Positions 14,470 through 24,156 of a stretch of 64,000 bases of DNA are shown here, piece after piece. Origin of the DNA: Halobellus salinus (GTDB lineage: Archaea; Halobacteriota; Halobacteria; Halobacteriales; Haloferacaceae); assembly GCF_014646875.1 (NCBI RefSeq), contig NZ_BMOC01000002.1, positions 124,001 to 188,000 of the forward strand. Reading direction: 5' to 3'. Positions within the stretch are counted from its first letter, which is position 1, and every line of letters starts with the position of its first letter. The notes beneath the pieces are model-generated. The model did no database searches, was not told the origin of the DNA, and was given only the letters and a program-made list of their open reading frames with translations. The translations under genes were made by a program, and so were the position numbers.

Positions 14470-15842
14470 TGAGTACCTCTCACGAATACGACGTCGTCGT
14501 TGTCGGCGCGGGGACCGCCGGGTGTTACGCCGCGGCCACCGCGGCGGGCGAGGGCCTCAACGTTGCCGTCGTCGAACGGAAGACCGCGGAGGAAGCCGGT
14601 CACATCGCGTGTGGCGACGCGCTGAAGGGTGCGGACGCGTTCCCCGAGGTAATCCCGAAGTCACGGATCGAGGGCGCGTTCACCAACACCGGCGTCGACC
14701 ACGGCCGCTTCGAGATTCCGCAGGAGGATACCGTCCTTGACATCCCCGTCCCCGGAGAACTCGCGGTCATCGACCGACTCGAGTACGGCCGGCTCCTGAT
14801 CGAGGGCGCCGAGGAGTCGGGCGCGGAGTTCCACTACGATACGGTCGTCCAGGACGTGACCCAAGCCGACGACGGGACCGTTACCGGAATCCGCGGCAAG
14901 CGGCGGGGCGACGTCGTCGAGTACTCGGCCGACATCGTCGTCGACGGCGCGGGCGCGCTGTCGATCCTGCAGGATAAGACCGATTTTTCGGGTACCCACT
15001 TCGACACCAACGTGTCGTACTCGCAGTTCTGTTCGGCGTATCGGGAGATCATGGAGGTGCCCGACCCCGTCGAGTGGGACGACGCCCTGGTGTTCAAACC
15101 GACCGAGCGGGCGGCGGGCTACCTGTGGTATTTCCCGCGGACCGAGACCACGATCAACGCCGGGCTTGGGTTCCAGATGAACGAGGAGCCGATGCGGCTG
15201 GTCGACGACCTCAAACGCGACCTCCAAACCCGCCCCGAGTTCGAGGGCGCGACCGTGACCGACAAACTCGGCGCGGCGCTGCCGACCCGCCGACCGTACG
15301 ACTCGGCGGTCGCTCCGGGGTTCATCGCCGCGGGCGACGCCGCGGGCCACGTCAACCCCACCACCGGCGGCGGGATCGCGGGCGCTGCGTACGCCGGCAC
15401 CTACGCGGGCGAGCAGGCGGTGTACGCCGTCTCCGAGGGTGACGTGAGCGAGTCGGCGCTGTGGCGGTACAACGATCGCGTCATGAACCACTTCGGCGCG
15501 CGGTACGCCGGACTTGACGTCTACAACGTGCTCTCGACCGCGGTCGATGTCGACGACCTGATGGGACTTCTGGCGTCGCTGCCGGGGGAGAAGCTGGCTG
15601 AGGCGCTGTACTCCGGTTCGACTTCCTTCGGACCGGCGTTGCTCGCGAAGACCGTCCGCGACTCGTTCGGGTACTGGAGTCGGATCCTGGAGTTCTACCG
15701 GACCAAAAACCTCGCAGACGAACTCATGGACCACTACAGCCGGTACCCCGGCCGCCCCGAGGCGGTCGGAGTCTGGCAGTCCGAGCGCGACCGGCTCATG
15801 GAGCAGATCTACGACGTCACCGGCGCCGACGCGAAGTACTGA
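14469..15842 (+). CDS. geranylgeranyl reductase family FAD oxidoreductase
   Basis: 457 residues. The N-terminal FAD-binding VVVGAGTAGCYAA is followed by the family's HIACGDALKG segment, the mid-protein YLWYFPRTETTINAGLGF and the second FAD motif AAGDAAGHVNPTTGGGI. Family members saturate isoprenoid chains, here probably archaeal lipid or menaquinone side chains. The ATG lies at the junction with the decayed tnpB, so its promoter must lie within the remnant. TTTGATAAAG near 14428 is a candidate TATA-like box about 40 bp upstream. Confidence 0.88.
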   Translation: MSTSHEYDVVVVGAGTAGCYAAATAAGEGLNVAVVERKTAEEAGHIACGDALKGADAFPEVIPKSRIEGAFTNTGVDHGRFEIPQEDTVLDIPVPGELAVIDRLEYGRLLIEGAEESGAEFHYDTVVQDVTQADDGTVTGIRGKRRGDVVEYSADIVVDGAGALSILQDKTDFSGTHFDTNVSYSQFCSAYREIMEVPDPVEWDDALVFKPTERAAGYLWYFPRTETTINAGLGFQMNEEPMRLVDDLKRDLQTRPEFEGATVTDKLGAALPTRRPYDSAVAPGFIAAGDAAGHVNPTTGGGIAGAAYAGTYAGEQAVYAVSEGDVSESALWRYNDRVMNHFGARYAGLDVYNVLSTAVDVDDLMGLLASLPGEKLAEALYSGSTSFGPALLAKTVRDSFGYWSRILEFYRTKNLADELMDHYSRYPGRPEAVGVWQSERDRLMEQIYDVTGADAKY

Positions 15843-15979
15843 CACGGTCTGTCGAGGGGTCCGAGAGGTCGGCACGGCCGGGTGTCGAACCCGTCAGGCG
15901 AGTGGTCTGGCGGCGTCGGGTCCGTGCGCTCCCCGAAGGAGCGGTGTCGGGAAACCGGGGCGTGGTGCTCTCGAACGCG

Positions 15980-16031
15980 TGTATAAAACTCGAGGAGAAT
16001 ACCCGCTCCCTCAGGCGCGGGAGGATATCAA
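15980..16031 (+). mobile_element. solo IS200/IS605-type right-end hairpin
   Basis: TATAAAACTCGAGGAGAATA precedes a stem CCCGC(..)GCGGG, then AGGATATCAA ending at 16031. It has the same architecture and strand as the elements at 3499 and 29650. It lies in the 300-bp gap between the reductase and lctP, 45 bp before the lctP TATA box. No transposase or left end could be identified in the gap. Confidence 0.6.
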
Positions 16032-16075
16032 CGAATGTTGTTCCTGAGCGGCCTCCCCGGTGGAGTGAGGACACA

Positions 16076-16195
16076 ATATATAAGTAATTAACAATGGAAG
16101 ACCTGGCTATGCCACCGGATAGCACACCAATATCTGTGATGTATGGCGGTCAGACGGGTACGTGCGTCGACCGAGGAGTTGGGCTGGATGGTTGA
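16076..16195 (+). promoter_or_regulatory. lctP promoter and overlapping upstream ORF
   Basis: A strong TATA box, AATATATAAG at 16076-16085, predicts transcription from about 16105. An ORF from ATG 16109 ([14 protein letters not shown]...), also open from ATG 16094, ends at TGA 16193-16195. That stop overlaps the lctP start region (ATGGTTGA at 16188-16195). GAGGAG at 16173-16178 gives a Shine-Dalgarno-like site nine bases before ATG 16188. The arrangement suggests coupling of lctP translation to a short leader peptide. Confidence 0.5.
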
Positions 16196-17963
16196 CGCAG
16201 GACTCGTCGCGCTGTCGCTGGCGCCGCTCCTGGTGATCGCGCTACTGATGGTGGTGTTCATCCAGCCGGCGACAAGAACCATGCCGATCGCGTGGCTGGC
16301 CGCAGTGGGCGCCGCGTTCGTGGGGTGGGAGATGTCGCCGACGCTGATCGCAGCGGCGTCGATCAGAGGGGCCATGACCGCCACCCGGATCCTCATCATC
16401 GTCTTCGGCGCGATCCTGCTTTTGTACACGCTGAAACAGTCCGGGGCGTTCGAGGTGATCAACGCCGGGTTTTCGTCGTTGAGCGGCGACCGGCGGGTGC
16501 AGTCGATCCTGCTCGTATTTCTGATGGGATCGTTCATCGAGGGCGCGGCCGGGTTCGGGACGCCCGCTGCGATCGTCGGCCCGCTCTTGGTCGGGTTGGG
16601 GTGGCCGCCGATGGCCGCCGTCGTGGTCGCGCTGACCGGGAACATCCTGGCGATCACGTTCGGCGCCGTCGGGACGCCGCTGATCATCGGGTTGCGGGAC
16701 GTCGTCTTCGCGCAGGGGACCGACGCCGCGGCCGAGATCACCGCGTCGGGGACCGGGTTCGAGACCGTCGGTGCGTACGTCGCCCAGGTCGGCGTCTGGG
16801 CGGGGGCCATCCACGCCATCGCCGGGATCGCGATCCCCTTCATCGGGATCGCGCTGATGACGCGGTTTTTCGGCGAAGAGCAATCGATCAAACCGGCGAT
16901 CGAGATGATCCCGCTGTGTCTGTACGCGTGGGCGGCGTTCGTAATCCCGTACCTCGCGACGGCGTATTTCCTGGGCCCGACCTTCCCGGCGCTGCTGGGC
17001 GCTCTGATCGGGTTGTTCGTCGTGGCGGCCACGGTTCGGGCCGGCTACTTCGCCCCCGATTCCGACGACGAGTGGGACTTCGGGCCCCGCGACACCTGGC
17101 CCGACCACTGGGTGGGGAGTATCGAGCCCGGCGCGGGTGTCTCCGGCGAGAGCGGTGACAAGACCGTCGCGGCCGACGGTGGTACCACGTCGTTCGCGGA
17201 TATGCACGCACAGGACATGTCGTTGGGGGTCGCGTGGCTCCCGTACATCCTCGTCGCGATCGCGTTGGTCGTGACCCGCATCGTTGACCCGGTGACCGAA
17301 GCACTCCTCGCGGTGCAGCTGTCGTGGACTAACATCCTCGGCACGCCGTTCAGTGAGAGTATCGAGCTGTTGTACCTGCCCGGAACACTGTTCATCGCGA
17401 TCGCCGTCGTGACGTACGCGCTCCACGGTATGAACGGTCAAAAGATCAAAGACTCGTGGTCGGAGGCGATCCGGAATATCGCCCCCGCGGTCGTCGCGCT
17501 GTGGTTCGCCGTCGCGACGGTTATGGTCATGCAGCGCAGCAACGCGAGCATCGTGCTCGAATCCGCGAGCGCGAACGCCGGGATGCTCCAGGTGCTGTCG
17601 CAGTTGACTGTCGATGTCACCGGCGGGGCGTTCCCGTTTTTTTCGGGATTTATCGGGGCGTTCGGCGCGTTCATCGCCGGGTCGAACACCGTCAGCGACA
17701 TTCTGTTCGGCCTGTTCCAGTATGAGGCCGCACAGTCGGTCGGCGCCCCGACGCAGATCGTTGTCGGCGCACAGGCCGTCGGCGGTGCCATCGGGAACCT
17801 CATCGCGATCCACAACGTCGTCGCCGCTCTCACTGTCGTCGGACTGATCGGCGAGGAGGGGCGTGTGATACGGATCGAACTGATCCCGGTTCTCTACTAC
17901 GGGGTGGTTACCGGGCTGTTGACGTTGCTGTTCGCGTACGTCATCGCCCCCGCCGCGTTCTAG
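16188..17963 (+). CDS. lctP: L-lactate permease family transporter
   Basis: About 591 residues with a dozen or more hydrophobic segments. Family motifs include [19 protein letters not shown] near residue 125, [16 protein letters not shown], and near the end [21 protein letters not shown] and [20 protein letters not shown]. LctP proteins import lactate or glycolate. The lut/dld genes follow on the same strand, so a lactate role is well supported. The start is placed at ATG 16188 because GAGGAG precedes it and an upstream ORF ends there. A longer form from ATG 16143 would add a basic 15-residue N-terminus. Confidence 0.93.
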   Translation: MVDAGLVALSLAPLLVIALLMVVFIQPATRTMPIAWLAAVGAAFVGWEMSPTLIAAASIRGAMTATRILIIVFGAILLLYTLKQSGAFEVINAGFSSLSGDRRVQSILLVFLMGSFIEGAAGFGTPAAIVGPLLVGLGWPPMAAVVVALTGNILAITFGAVGTPLIIGLRDVVFAQGTDAAAEITASGTGFETVGAYVAQVGVWAGAIHAIAGIAIPFIGIALMTRFFGEEQSIKPAIEMIPLCLYAWAAFVIPYLATAYFLGPTFPALLGALIGLFVVAATVRAGYFAPDSDDEWDFGPRDTWPDHWVGSIEPGAGVSGESGDKTVAADGGTTSFADMHAQDMSLGVAWLPYILVAIALVVTRIVDPVTEALLAVQLSWTNILGTPFSESIELLYLPGTLFIAIAVVTYALHGMNGQKIKDSWSEAIRNIAPAVVALWFAVATVMVMQRSNASIVLESASANAGMLQVLSQLTVDVTGGAFPFFSGFIGAFGAFIAGSNTVSDILFGLFQYEAAQSVGAPTQIVVGAQAVGGAIGNLIAIHNVVAALTVVGLIGEEGRVIRIELIPVLYYGVVTGLLTLLFAYVIAPAAF

Positions 17964-18019
17964 CCCGCCACCCACACTCTTCACCGTGGATCTCTTCGGT
18001 ACGGACTGTGGAGAGTGCC

Positions 18020-18129
18020 GGCACACAACGAACTGTCCGGGGGGCTCGCTCGTCGCCCGTAGATCGGTGCCGTCATCGGTCGGCCTCCGCGCGGCACACA
18101 ACGAACTGTCCGGGGGGCTCGCTCGTCGC
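18020..18129. repeat. pair of 37-bp direct repeats in the lctP-lutC gap
   Basis: Two identical 37-bp copies, starting GGCACACAACGAACTGTCCG, occupy 18020-18056 and 18093-18129 (73 bp period). They lie in the 356-bp space between lctP and lutC, which otherwise contains no gene. The repeats could be paired operator sites for the lut operon or the product of a local duplication. The sequence alone cannot tell. Confidence 0.9.
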
Positions 18130-18319
18130 TGCCGGGCCCGCCGGCGACGGAGCGAGGGCTGTGGCCGAGTGGCGCCGACCCCCGCTTTCGACGTCACGGC
18201 CGCGTGAACGACCGTCGGCCGGGAGTCGTGGCCGCGGGTCGGACTCCGGACGCGAGCACGGAGGAAACCATATGCCCGAGGCCCACACTAGCACACTTCA
18301 AGCGGGATGAACGCCCCAA

Positions 18320-18829
18320 ATGTCCAACCAACACGCAAACTCACACAACCAGTTTGCCGCGCAGGTACGTAGTTACGGCGTCGAACTGACCGAGGCGTCG
18401 CCGGGAGCGGTCGCCGACGCGATCGCGTCCGCGATCGACCCACCGGCGGTCGGCACGCCGCTCCCGTGGGACGGCGTGGAACTGCCCGACGGCGTCGAGA
18501 CGGACCCGACCCCCGCCGACATTGAGGATGCGGCCACCGGCGTGACCGCCGCGTCGCTGGCAGTCGCCGACTACGGAAGTATCGTACTCAGGATGGACGA
18601 CGCGGGCAGCGAACCCGTGAGCCTGTTCGGGGACCTGCACGTCGCCGTGCTCCGTGAGGAGGATATCGTCCCCGACATGGAGGCGGCGTTCGAGTGGTTC
18701 GGCGAGCAACTCCGCGAGACACGGGACTCCGCGGTCGTCGCGACCGGCCCCTCGGCCACCGCCGATATGGGGTCGCTCGTCCAGGGTGCACACGGCCCGA
18801 AACGCGTCGAGGTGATCGTCGTCCGATGA
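18320..18829 (+). CDS. lutC: LutC-like LUD-domain protein
   Basis: A 169-residue LUD (lactate utilisation) domain protein, with TAASLAVADYGSIVLRMDD, HVAVLREEDIVPDM and the C-terminal VATGPSATADMGSLVQGAHGP typical of the LutC/YkgG group. Its stop overlaps the start of the next gene as ATGA, so it is translationally coupled to lutBA. In bacteria LutABC together oxidise L-lactate to pyruvate. LutC has no cofactor motif of its own. Confidence 0.9.
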   Translation: MSNQHANSHNQFAAQVRSYGVELTEASPGAVADAIASAIDPPAVGTPLPWDGVELPDGVETDPTPADIEDAATGVTAASLAVADYGSIVLRMDDAGSEPVSLFGDLHVAVLREEDIVPDMEAAFEWFGEQLRETRDSAVVATGPSATADMGSLVQGAHGPKRVEVIVVR

Positions 18830-21039
18830 GCTCGGAACGCGACTCGAAAGCGGCCCACATCCGCCACATCATGGAGACGGAAGGCGACGCCGTCGGGGCC
18901 AACACTCGGGGGTTCAACGACGGCCGATACGAGTCCGTCGGAGAACTCGAAGACTACGACGCGCTCAAAGATGAGGCGCGGTCGATCAAGGAAGACGCCA
19001 TCGAGCGCCTGCCCCACCTCGTCGACGAACTCACCGAGACCGTTGAGGAGAACGGCGGCACCGTCTACCTCGCCGAGGACGCCGCCGACGCCAACGAGTA
19101 CATCGCCGAGGTGTGTACTGACAACGAGGCCGACCGCTTGGTAAAGAGCAAATCGATGACGAGCGAGGAGATCGAAATCAACGAGCACCTCGAACGCGAG
19201 GGCGTCGAGGTCGTCGAGACCGACCTGGGCGAGTGGGTGCTCCAAGTCGCCGACGAGGCGCCCAGCCACATCGTCGCCCCCGCGATCCACAAGTCCCGGG
19301 AGGGGATCGCCGACCTGTTCAACGAGCAGTTCGATCCCGAGGAAGACCTGGAAACCGCCGAAGAGCTGACCGCGTTCGCCCGCGAGCAACTCGGCGAGTT
19401 GATCCGGGGCGCCGATGTGGGGATGACGGGCGCAAACTTCATCACCGCCGACTCGGGCACGATGGCACTCGTGACAAGCGAGGGAAACGCCCGCAAGACG
19501 GTGGCGGTCCCGGAGACCCAGATCGCCGTGGCGGGCGTCGAGAAGGTCGTGCCGAGCGTCGAGGACCTCCAGCCGTTCGTCGAACTCATCGGCCGGTCGG
19601 GGACGGGACAGGACATCACCAGCTACATCTCGCTTCTGACGCCGCCGGTGAACTCGCCCACCGTCGACTTCGACGATCCCGACACGCCGGTCGCGGACGG
19701 CGACGACGACCGGGAGTTCCACCTCGTGTTGATCGACAACGGGCGGATGGCGATGCGCGAGGACGAAGAGCTCCGGGAGACGCTCTACTGCATCCGGTGT
19801 TCGGCGTGTTCGAACACGTGTGCGAACTTCCAGTCCGTCGGCGGCCACGCCTTCGGCGGCGAGACCTACTCCGGAGGGATCGCGACCGGGTGGGAGGCCG
19901 GCGTGCACGGAATGGACGCCGCCGCGGAGTTCAACGACCTCTGTACCGGCTGCTCGCGGTGTGTCGAGGCCTGTCCGGTCGGGATCGACATCCCGTGGAT
20001 CAACACGGTCGTCCGCGACCGGCTCAACACCGGGACCGACCCGGAACTCGAGTTCCTCGTCGACGGGCTGACCCCCGATACCGAGACGTCCGGGCCGGGG
20101 ATTCAAAAGCGGCTGTTCGGCAACTTCGAGTTGCTCGCGAAGGTTGGCAGCACCGTCGCACCGGTGTCGAACTGGGTGGCGAACGCCGGGCCGGTCTCGC
20201 GGGTGCTCCAAAGAGCTGCCGGCGTCGCCCACGACCGCGACCTCCCCGCGTTCCAGCGGACGACGTTCCGGGAGTGGTTCGAGGGTCGCGACCGGGTGCC
20301 GCCGATCGATCCCGACCGGCGGGTCGTCCTCTATCCCGACCTGTACACGAACTACATTCTGGTCAACCGCGGGAAGGCCGCTGTCAGGGCCCTCGAAGCC
20401 CTGGGTGTGGAGGTACTCGTCCCACCGGTCCCCGGTTCGGGGCGCGCGCCGCTCTCACAGGGGATGATCGACACCGCCCGGAGCAAGGCCGAGCGCGTCG
20501 CGGAGGCGCTCGGCCCGTACGTGGCGGACGGCTACGACGTCGTTGTCATCGAGCCGAGCGACCTCGCGATGTTCCGCGGGGACTACGAACGGCTGTTGCC
20601 CGAGGAGTCGTTCGAGTCGCTCGCAGAACACAGCTACGAGATTCTCGAGTACGTCTACGGACTGCTCACAAACGGTGCGGACACGGACGGACTGACCCTC
20701 GCGGACGGGGACGGCGAGACCGTCGCGTACCACGCCCACTGCCAGCAGCGGACGATGGGACTCGACGAGTACAGCGTCGCGGTCCTGGATGCGTGTGGCT
20801 ACGACGTGACGACGAGCGACGTGGAGTGTTGCGGGATGGCGGGGTCGTTCGGGTATAAAGAACAGTACTACGAACTCGCGATGGACGTCGGATCGACCCT
20901 CGAAGAACAACTGCGGGATGCGGACTGCGACCACGTGATCGCCAGTGGCACCTCCTGTACCGACCAGATCGGTGATCTGCTCGGCGAGGAGCCCTCGCAC
21001 GTGATCGAACTCCTCGCACCCGACGGAGAGACCACATGA
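18826..21039 (+). CDS. LutB-LutA fusion, Fe-S lactate-oxidation protein
   Basis: 737 residues. Residues 1-300 are a LutB LUD domain (GADVGMTGANFITADSGTMA). Two 4Fe-4S motifs follow: CIRCSACSNTCANF near 325 and CTGCSRCVEACPVGID near 374. The C-terminal 330 residues are a LutA-like tandem CCG region. The second CCG block is intact (HAHCQQRTMG ... VECCGMAGSFGY, SGTSC). The first has lost its cysteines (YPDLYTNYILVNRGKAAV, PGSGRAPLSQG). The start at 18826 overlaps lutC. The stop overlaps the next gene as ATGA. The fusion replaces two separate bacterial subunits. Confidence 0.92.
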   Translation: MSSERDSKAAHIRHIMETEGDAVGANTRGFNDGRYESVGELEDYDALKDEARSIKEDAIERLPHLVDELTETVEENGGTVYLAEDAADANEYIAEVCTDNEADRLVKSKSMTSEEIEINEHLEREGVEVVETDLGEWVLQVADEAPSHIVAPAIHKSREGIADLFNEQFDPEEDLETAEELTAFAREQLGELIRGADVGMTGANFITADSGTMALVTSEGNARKTVAVPETQIAVAGVEKVVPSVEDLQPFVELIGRSGTGQDITSYISLLTPPVNSPTVDFDDPDTPVADGDDDREFHLVLIDNGRMAMREDEELRETLYCIRCSACSNTCANFQSVGGHAFGGETYSGGIATGWEAGVHGMDAAAEFNDLCTGCSRCVEACPVGIDIPWINTVVRDRLNTGTDPELEFLVDGLTPDTETSGPGIQKRLFGNFELLAKVGSTVAPVSNWVANAGPVSRVLQRAAGVAHDRDLPAFQRTTFREWFEGRDRVPPIDPDRRVVLYPDLYTNYILVNRGKAAVRALEALGVEVLVPPVPGSGRAPLSQGMIDTARSKAERVAEALGPYVADGYDVVVIEPSDLAMFRGDYERLLPEESFESLAEHSYEILEYVYGLLTNGADTDGLTLADGDGETVAYHAHCQQRTMGLDEYSVAVLDACGYDVTTSDVECCGMAGSFGYKEQYYELAMDVGSTLEEQLRDADCDHVIASGTSCTDQIGDLLGEEPSHVIELLAPDGETT

Positions 21040-24000
21040 GCGACACAGCACGAACTGGAACGTCCGAACCGGCGGCCGACAGTCGAAGCAACTACGACCA
21101 CAGATCAGACGACGTCGAGCGACCGGGGCTGATGGCCGACCTCGACGCGCTCGTCGAGGGGGAGGTACGCTTCGATACGTACACCCGTAACCTCTATGCA
21201 ACCGACGCGAGCGCCTACCAGCAACTGCCGATCGGCGTGGTCGCGCCGGATTCGACCGCCGACGTGGCGGCGGTGATGGAGTACTGCGCGGACCACGGGA
21301 TCCCGGTCCTGCCCCGCGGCGGCGGGACGAGCCTCGCGGGCCAGGCGGTCAACGAGGCGGTGGTCCTCGACTTCAAAAAGCGGATGGACGCCGTTCTCGA
21401 CGTCGACCCCGAGGGGGCAACGGTGCGGGCCCAACCCGGGATCACGCTGGCGCGGCTCAACAACAACCTCAAACCCTACCGCCTGAAATACGCGCCGGAT
21501 CCGGCATGGGGGGACAAAAGCGTCCTCGGCGGGTGTATCGGCAACAACACCACCGGGGCACACTCGTTGAAATACGAGAAGGCCGACGGCTACATCGAGG
21601 CGGTCGAGGTCGTCCTCGCCGACGGGACGGTGACCACCTTCGGGTGGATGGACGCCGAAGCGCTCCACGACCGCGCGGCGGCCGTCGGCCCCGACGACCC
21701 GCTTGAAGCGCAGATCTACGCGGAGGTGTCGCGGATCCTGCGGGAGAAGGGCAGCGAGATCGAAAAGCGGTATCCCGACCTCACCCGGAACGTCTCGGGG
21801 TACAACCTGGATAAGCTCCGCGAAGACATCGAGGAGCGCGGCGAGGTCAACGTCGGCCGGCTCGTGGCCGGCAGCGAGGGGACGCTGGCGATCGTCACCG
21901 AGGCGGAAGTCTCCTTGGAGCCGGTCCCGGAGGAGACTGCGGTCGTCCTGCTCACCTACGACGACGTACTCGATGCGATGCGCGACGTCGCACCGATCCT
22001 CGAACACGACCCCTCAGCGGTGGAGGTGATGGACGACGTGCTGTTGGACCTGGCGCGGGACACTGCGGAATTCTCCGATCTGGTGGGCACACTCCCAGAG
22101 GGCGCGAACTCGGCTCTGCTGGTCGAGTTCTACGCAGAGACCCTCGCGGAGGGCCAACGCAAGGTGGCGGAGCTACTCGCCGACCGGCTGCCGGGGTACG
22201 AGCCTGAGACCGGCCTCGACGCCTCGGCGGGGGCCACGACGACCGACGATGACCCCTACGCCGTCGACGCTCTGGAGGCGTACGACGACGACCGCCAATC
22301 GCGGTTCTGGAAGATGCGCAAGGCGGGGCTCCCGATTCTCCTGTCCCGCACCGGCGACGACAAGCACTGGCCCTTTGTCGAGGACGCAGCGGTCCCGAGC
22401 GAGAACCTGCCGGAGTATGTCGCAGACATCCAGGGGCTGTTCGACGAACACGACACGTTCGCTTCCTACTACGCCCACGCCGGACCGGGCGTGTTGCACA
22501 TCCGGCCCCTCCTGAATCTGAAGAGCGAAGCGGGGATCGAAACGATGATGGAGATCTCGGAGTCGTTGACCGACCTCGTTATCGAGTACGGCGGGTCGAT
22601 CTCCGGCGAGCACGGCGACGGCCGCGCGCGGACGCAGTGGAACCGCAAACTCTACGGCGACGAGCTCTGGGAGGCGTTCAGGCGGCTCAAATCCACGTTC
22701 GATCCGGACCACCTCCTGAACCCGGGCAACATCTGCGGGGAGTTCGCGCCCGACGAGAACCTCCGGTACGACCCGGATTACGCCTTCGACTCGGGGTTCG
22801 AGCCCACAATGAACTGGGACAACGAGAACGGCTTCCAGGGGATGGTCGAACTCTGTCACGGGTGTGGCGGCTGTGCGGGCCATCAAGACACCACCGGCGG
22901 TGTTATGTGCCCGACCTACCGGGCCACCGAGCAGGAGGAGATCACCACGACCCGGGGCCGAGCGAACATGCTCCGGCGGGCGATGGGCGGCCAACTCCCC
23001 GATGATCCGACCGATGAGGAGTTCATCACCGAAGTGCTCGACCTCTGTATCGGGTGTAAGGGGTGCAAGCGCGACTGTCCGAGCGGCGTGGATCTGGCCA
23101 AACTGAAGGCCGAGGTCAAACATGAGCATCACCAACGGGAGGGCATTCCGTTCCGCGATCGGCTGTTCGCGAACGTGGAGACGCTGTACTCGCTGGGCAG
23201 TACCTTCGCGCCGCTGTCGAACCTCGCGCTCGGCGTGCCGGGGACGGATCTCCTCCTGGAGAAGGTCCTCGGTATCGCTCGGGAGCGCGACCTCCCGACG
23301 TTCAAACGCGGGACGCTGAAGAAGTGGGAGCGATCGCGGACGCCCGCGGTTTCGGCGTCGGACGCCGACCACAAGGCCCTGGTGTTGGCCGATCCGTACA
23401 CCAACTACACCCAACCCGAAATCGGCAGGGCGGCCGTCAGCGTGCTCGAAGCGGCGGGCGTCCACGCCGAGATCCCACAACACATCGGGGACAGCGGCCG
23501 ACCCGCACACTCGAAGAGTATGCTCGATCAGGCCGCCCGAACCGTCCGCGGGAACGTCGAGGCGCTCGCCCCGCGCGTCCGCGAGGGCTGGGACATCGTC
23601 AGCGTCGAGCCCTCCGACGCGGTGATGTACCAGAACGACGCCCTGGATCTCCTCTCCGGCGAGGACGTCGAGCGCGTCGCCGGAAACAGCTACGGCGTGA
23701 TGGAGTATATCGACGTGTTCGACCTCGACGACGAGATCGAGTTCGACGCGCCCGACGAGACGCTCGCGTACCACGGTCACTGCCACCAGACCGCGGTCAA
23801 GAAGGACCACCACGCCGTCGGGGTGCTCGCACGGGCGGGGTACGAGGTCGACGACCTCGACACGACATGCTGCGGGATGGCCGGGTCCTTCGGGTACGAG
23901 GCCGAACACTACTCTATGAGCAGCGCTATCGGGGCCCTCCTGTTCGAGGCCGCCGACGACTCCCCCGGCGAGGAGGTCGTCGCGCCCGGCACCTCGTGTC

Positions 24001-24083
24001 GGTCACAGTTGCTCGAATACGAGAACCAGCACGGCAAACCCCCCCACCCGATCCAGAAACTCGCCGACGTGCTTGTCGCGTAG
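21036..24083 (+). CDS. FAD-linked oxidase / Fe-S / CCG protein, D-lactate dehydrogenase type
   Basis: 1015 residues. Residues 45-560 are an FAD-binding PCMH-type oxidase (VLPRGGGTSLAGQAV, GGCIGNNTTGAHS, GSISGEHGDGRAR). Residues 600-700 bear two Fe-S motifs, CHGCGGCAGH...MCPTYR and CIGCKGCKRDCPSG. The C-terminal region is a CCG domain pair whose first half lacks cysteines and whose second half has HGHCHQTAVKK and TCCGMAGSFGY. Homologs oxidise D-lactate or glycolate and pass electrons to quinones. It overlaps lutBA by ATGA, and its tail is homologous to the LutA-like tail of that protein. Confidence 0.92.
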   Translation: MSDTARTGTSEPAADSRSNYDHRSDDVERPGLMADLDALVEGEVRFDTYTRNLYATDASAYQQLPIGVVAPDSTADVAAVMEYCADHGIPVLPRGGGTSLAGQAVNEAVVLDFKKRMDAVLDVDPEGATVRAQPGITLARLNNNLKPYRLKYAPDPAWGDKSVLGGCIGNNTTGAHSLKYEKADGYIEAVEVVLADGTVTTFGWMDAEALHDRAAAVGPDDPLEAQIYAEVSRILREKGSEIEKRYPDLTRNVSGYNLDKLREDIEERGEVNVGRLVAGSEGTLAIVTEAEVSLEPVPEETAVVLLTYDDVLDAMRDVAPILEHDPSAVEVMDDVLLDLARDTAEFSDLVGTLPEGANSALLVEFYAETLAEGQRKVAELLADRLPGYEPETGLDASAGATTTDDDPYAVDALEAYDDDRQSRFWKMRKAGLPILLSRTGDDKHWPFVEDAAVPSENLPEYVADIQGLFDEHDTFASYYAHAGPGVLHIRPLLNLKSEAGIETMMEISESLTDLVIEYGGSISGEHGDGRARTQWNRKLYGDELWEAFRRLKSTFDPDHLLNPGNICGEFAPDENLRYDPDYAFDSGFEPTMNWDNENGFQGMVELCHGCGGCAGHQDTTGGVMCPTYRATEQEEITTTRGRANMLRRAMGGQLPDDPTDEEFITEVLDLCIGCKGCKRDCPSGVDLAKLKAEVKHEHHQREGIPFRDRLFANVETLYSLGSTFAPLSNLALGVPGTDLLLEKVLGIARERDLPTFKRGTLKKWERSRTPAVSASDADHKALVLADPYTNYTQPEIGRAAVSVLEAAGVHAEIPQHIGDSGRPAHSKSMLDQAARTVRGNVEALAPRVREGWDIVSVEPSDAVMYQNDALDLLSGEDVERVAGNSYGVMEYIDVFDLDDEIEFDAPDETLAYHGHCHQTAVKKDHHAVGVLARAGYEVDDLDTTCCGMAGSFGYEAEHYSMSSAIGALLFEAADDSPGEEVVAPGTSCRSQLLEYENQHGKPPHPIQKLADVLVA

Positions 24084-24156
24084 CTTCACCCCAAGGGGGC
24101 CGGGCGCACCTCGATATCGAGGACGACTCGCGTCCGTTCAGGGGCGTCCGGGTGGC

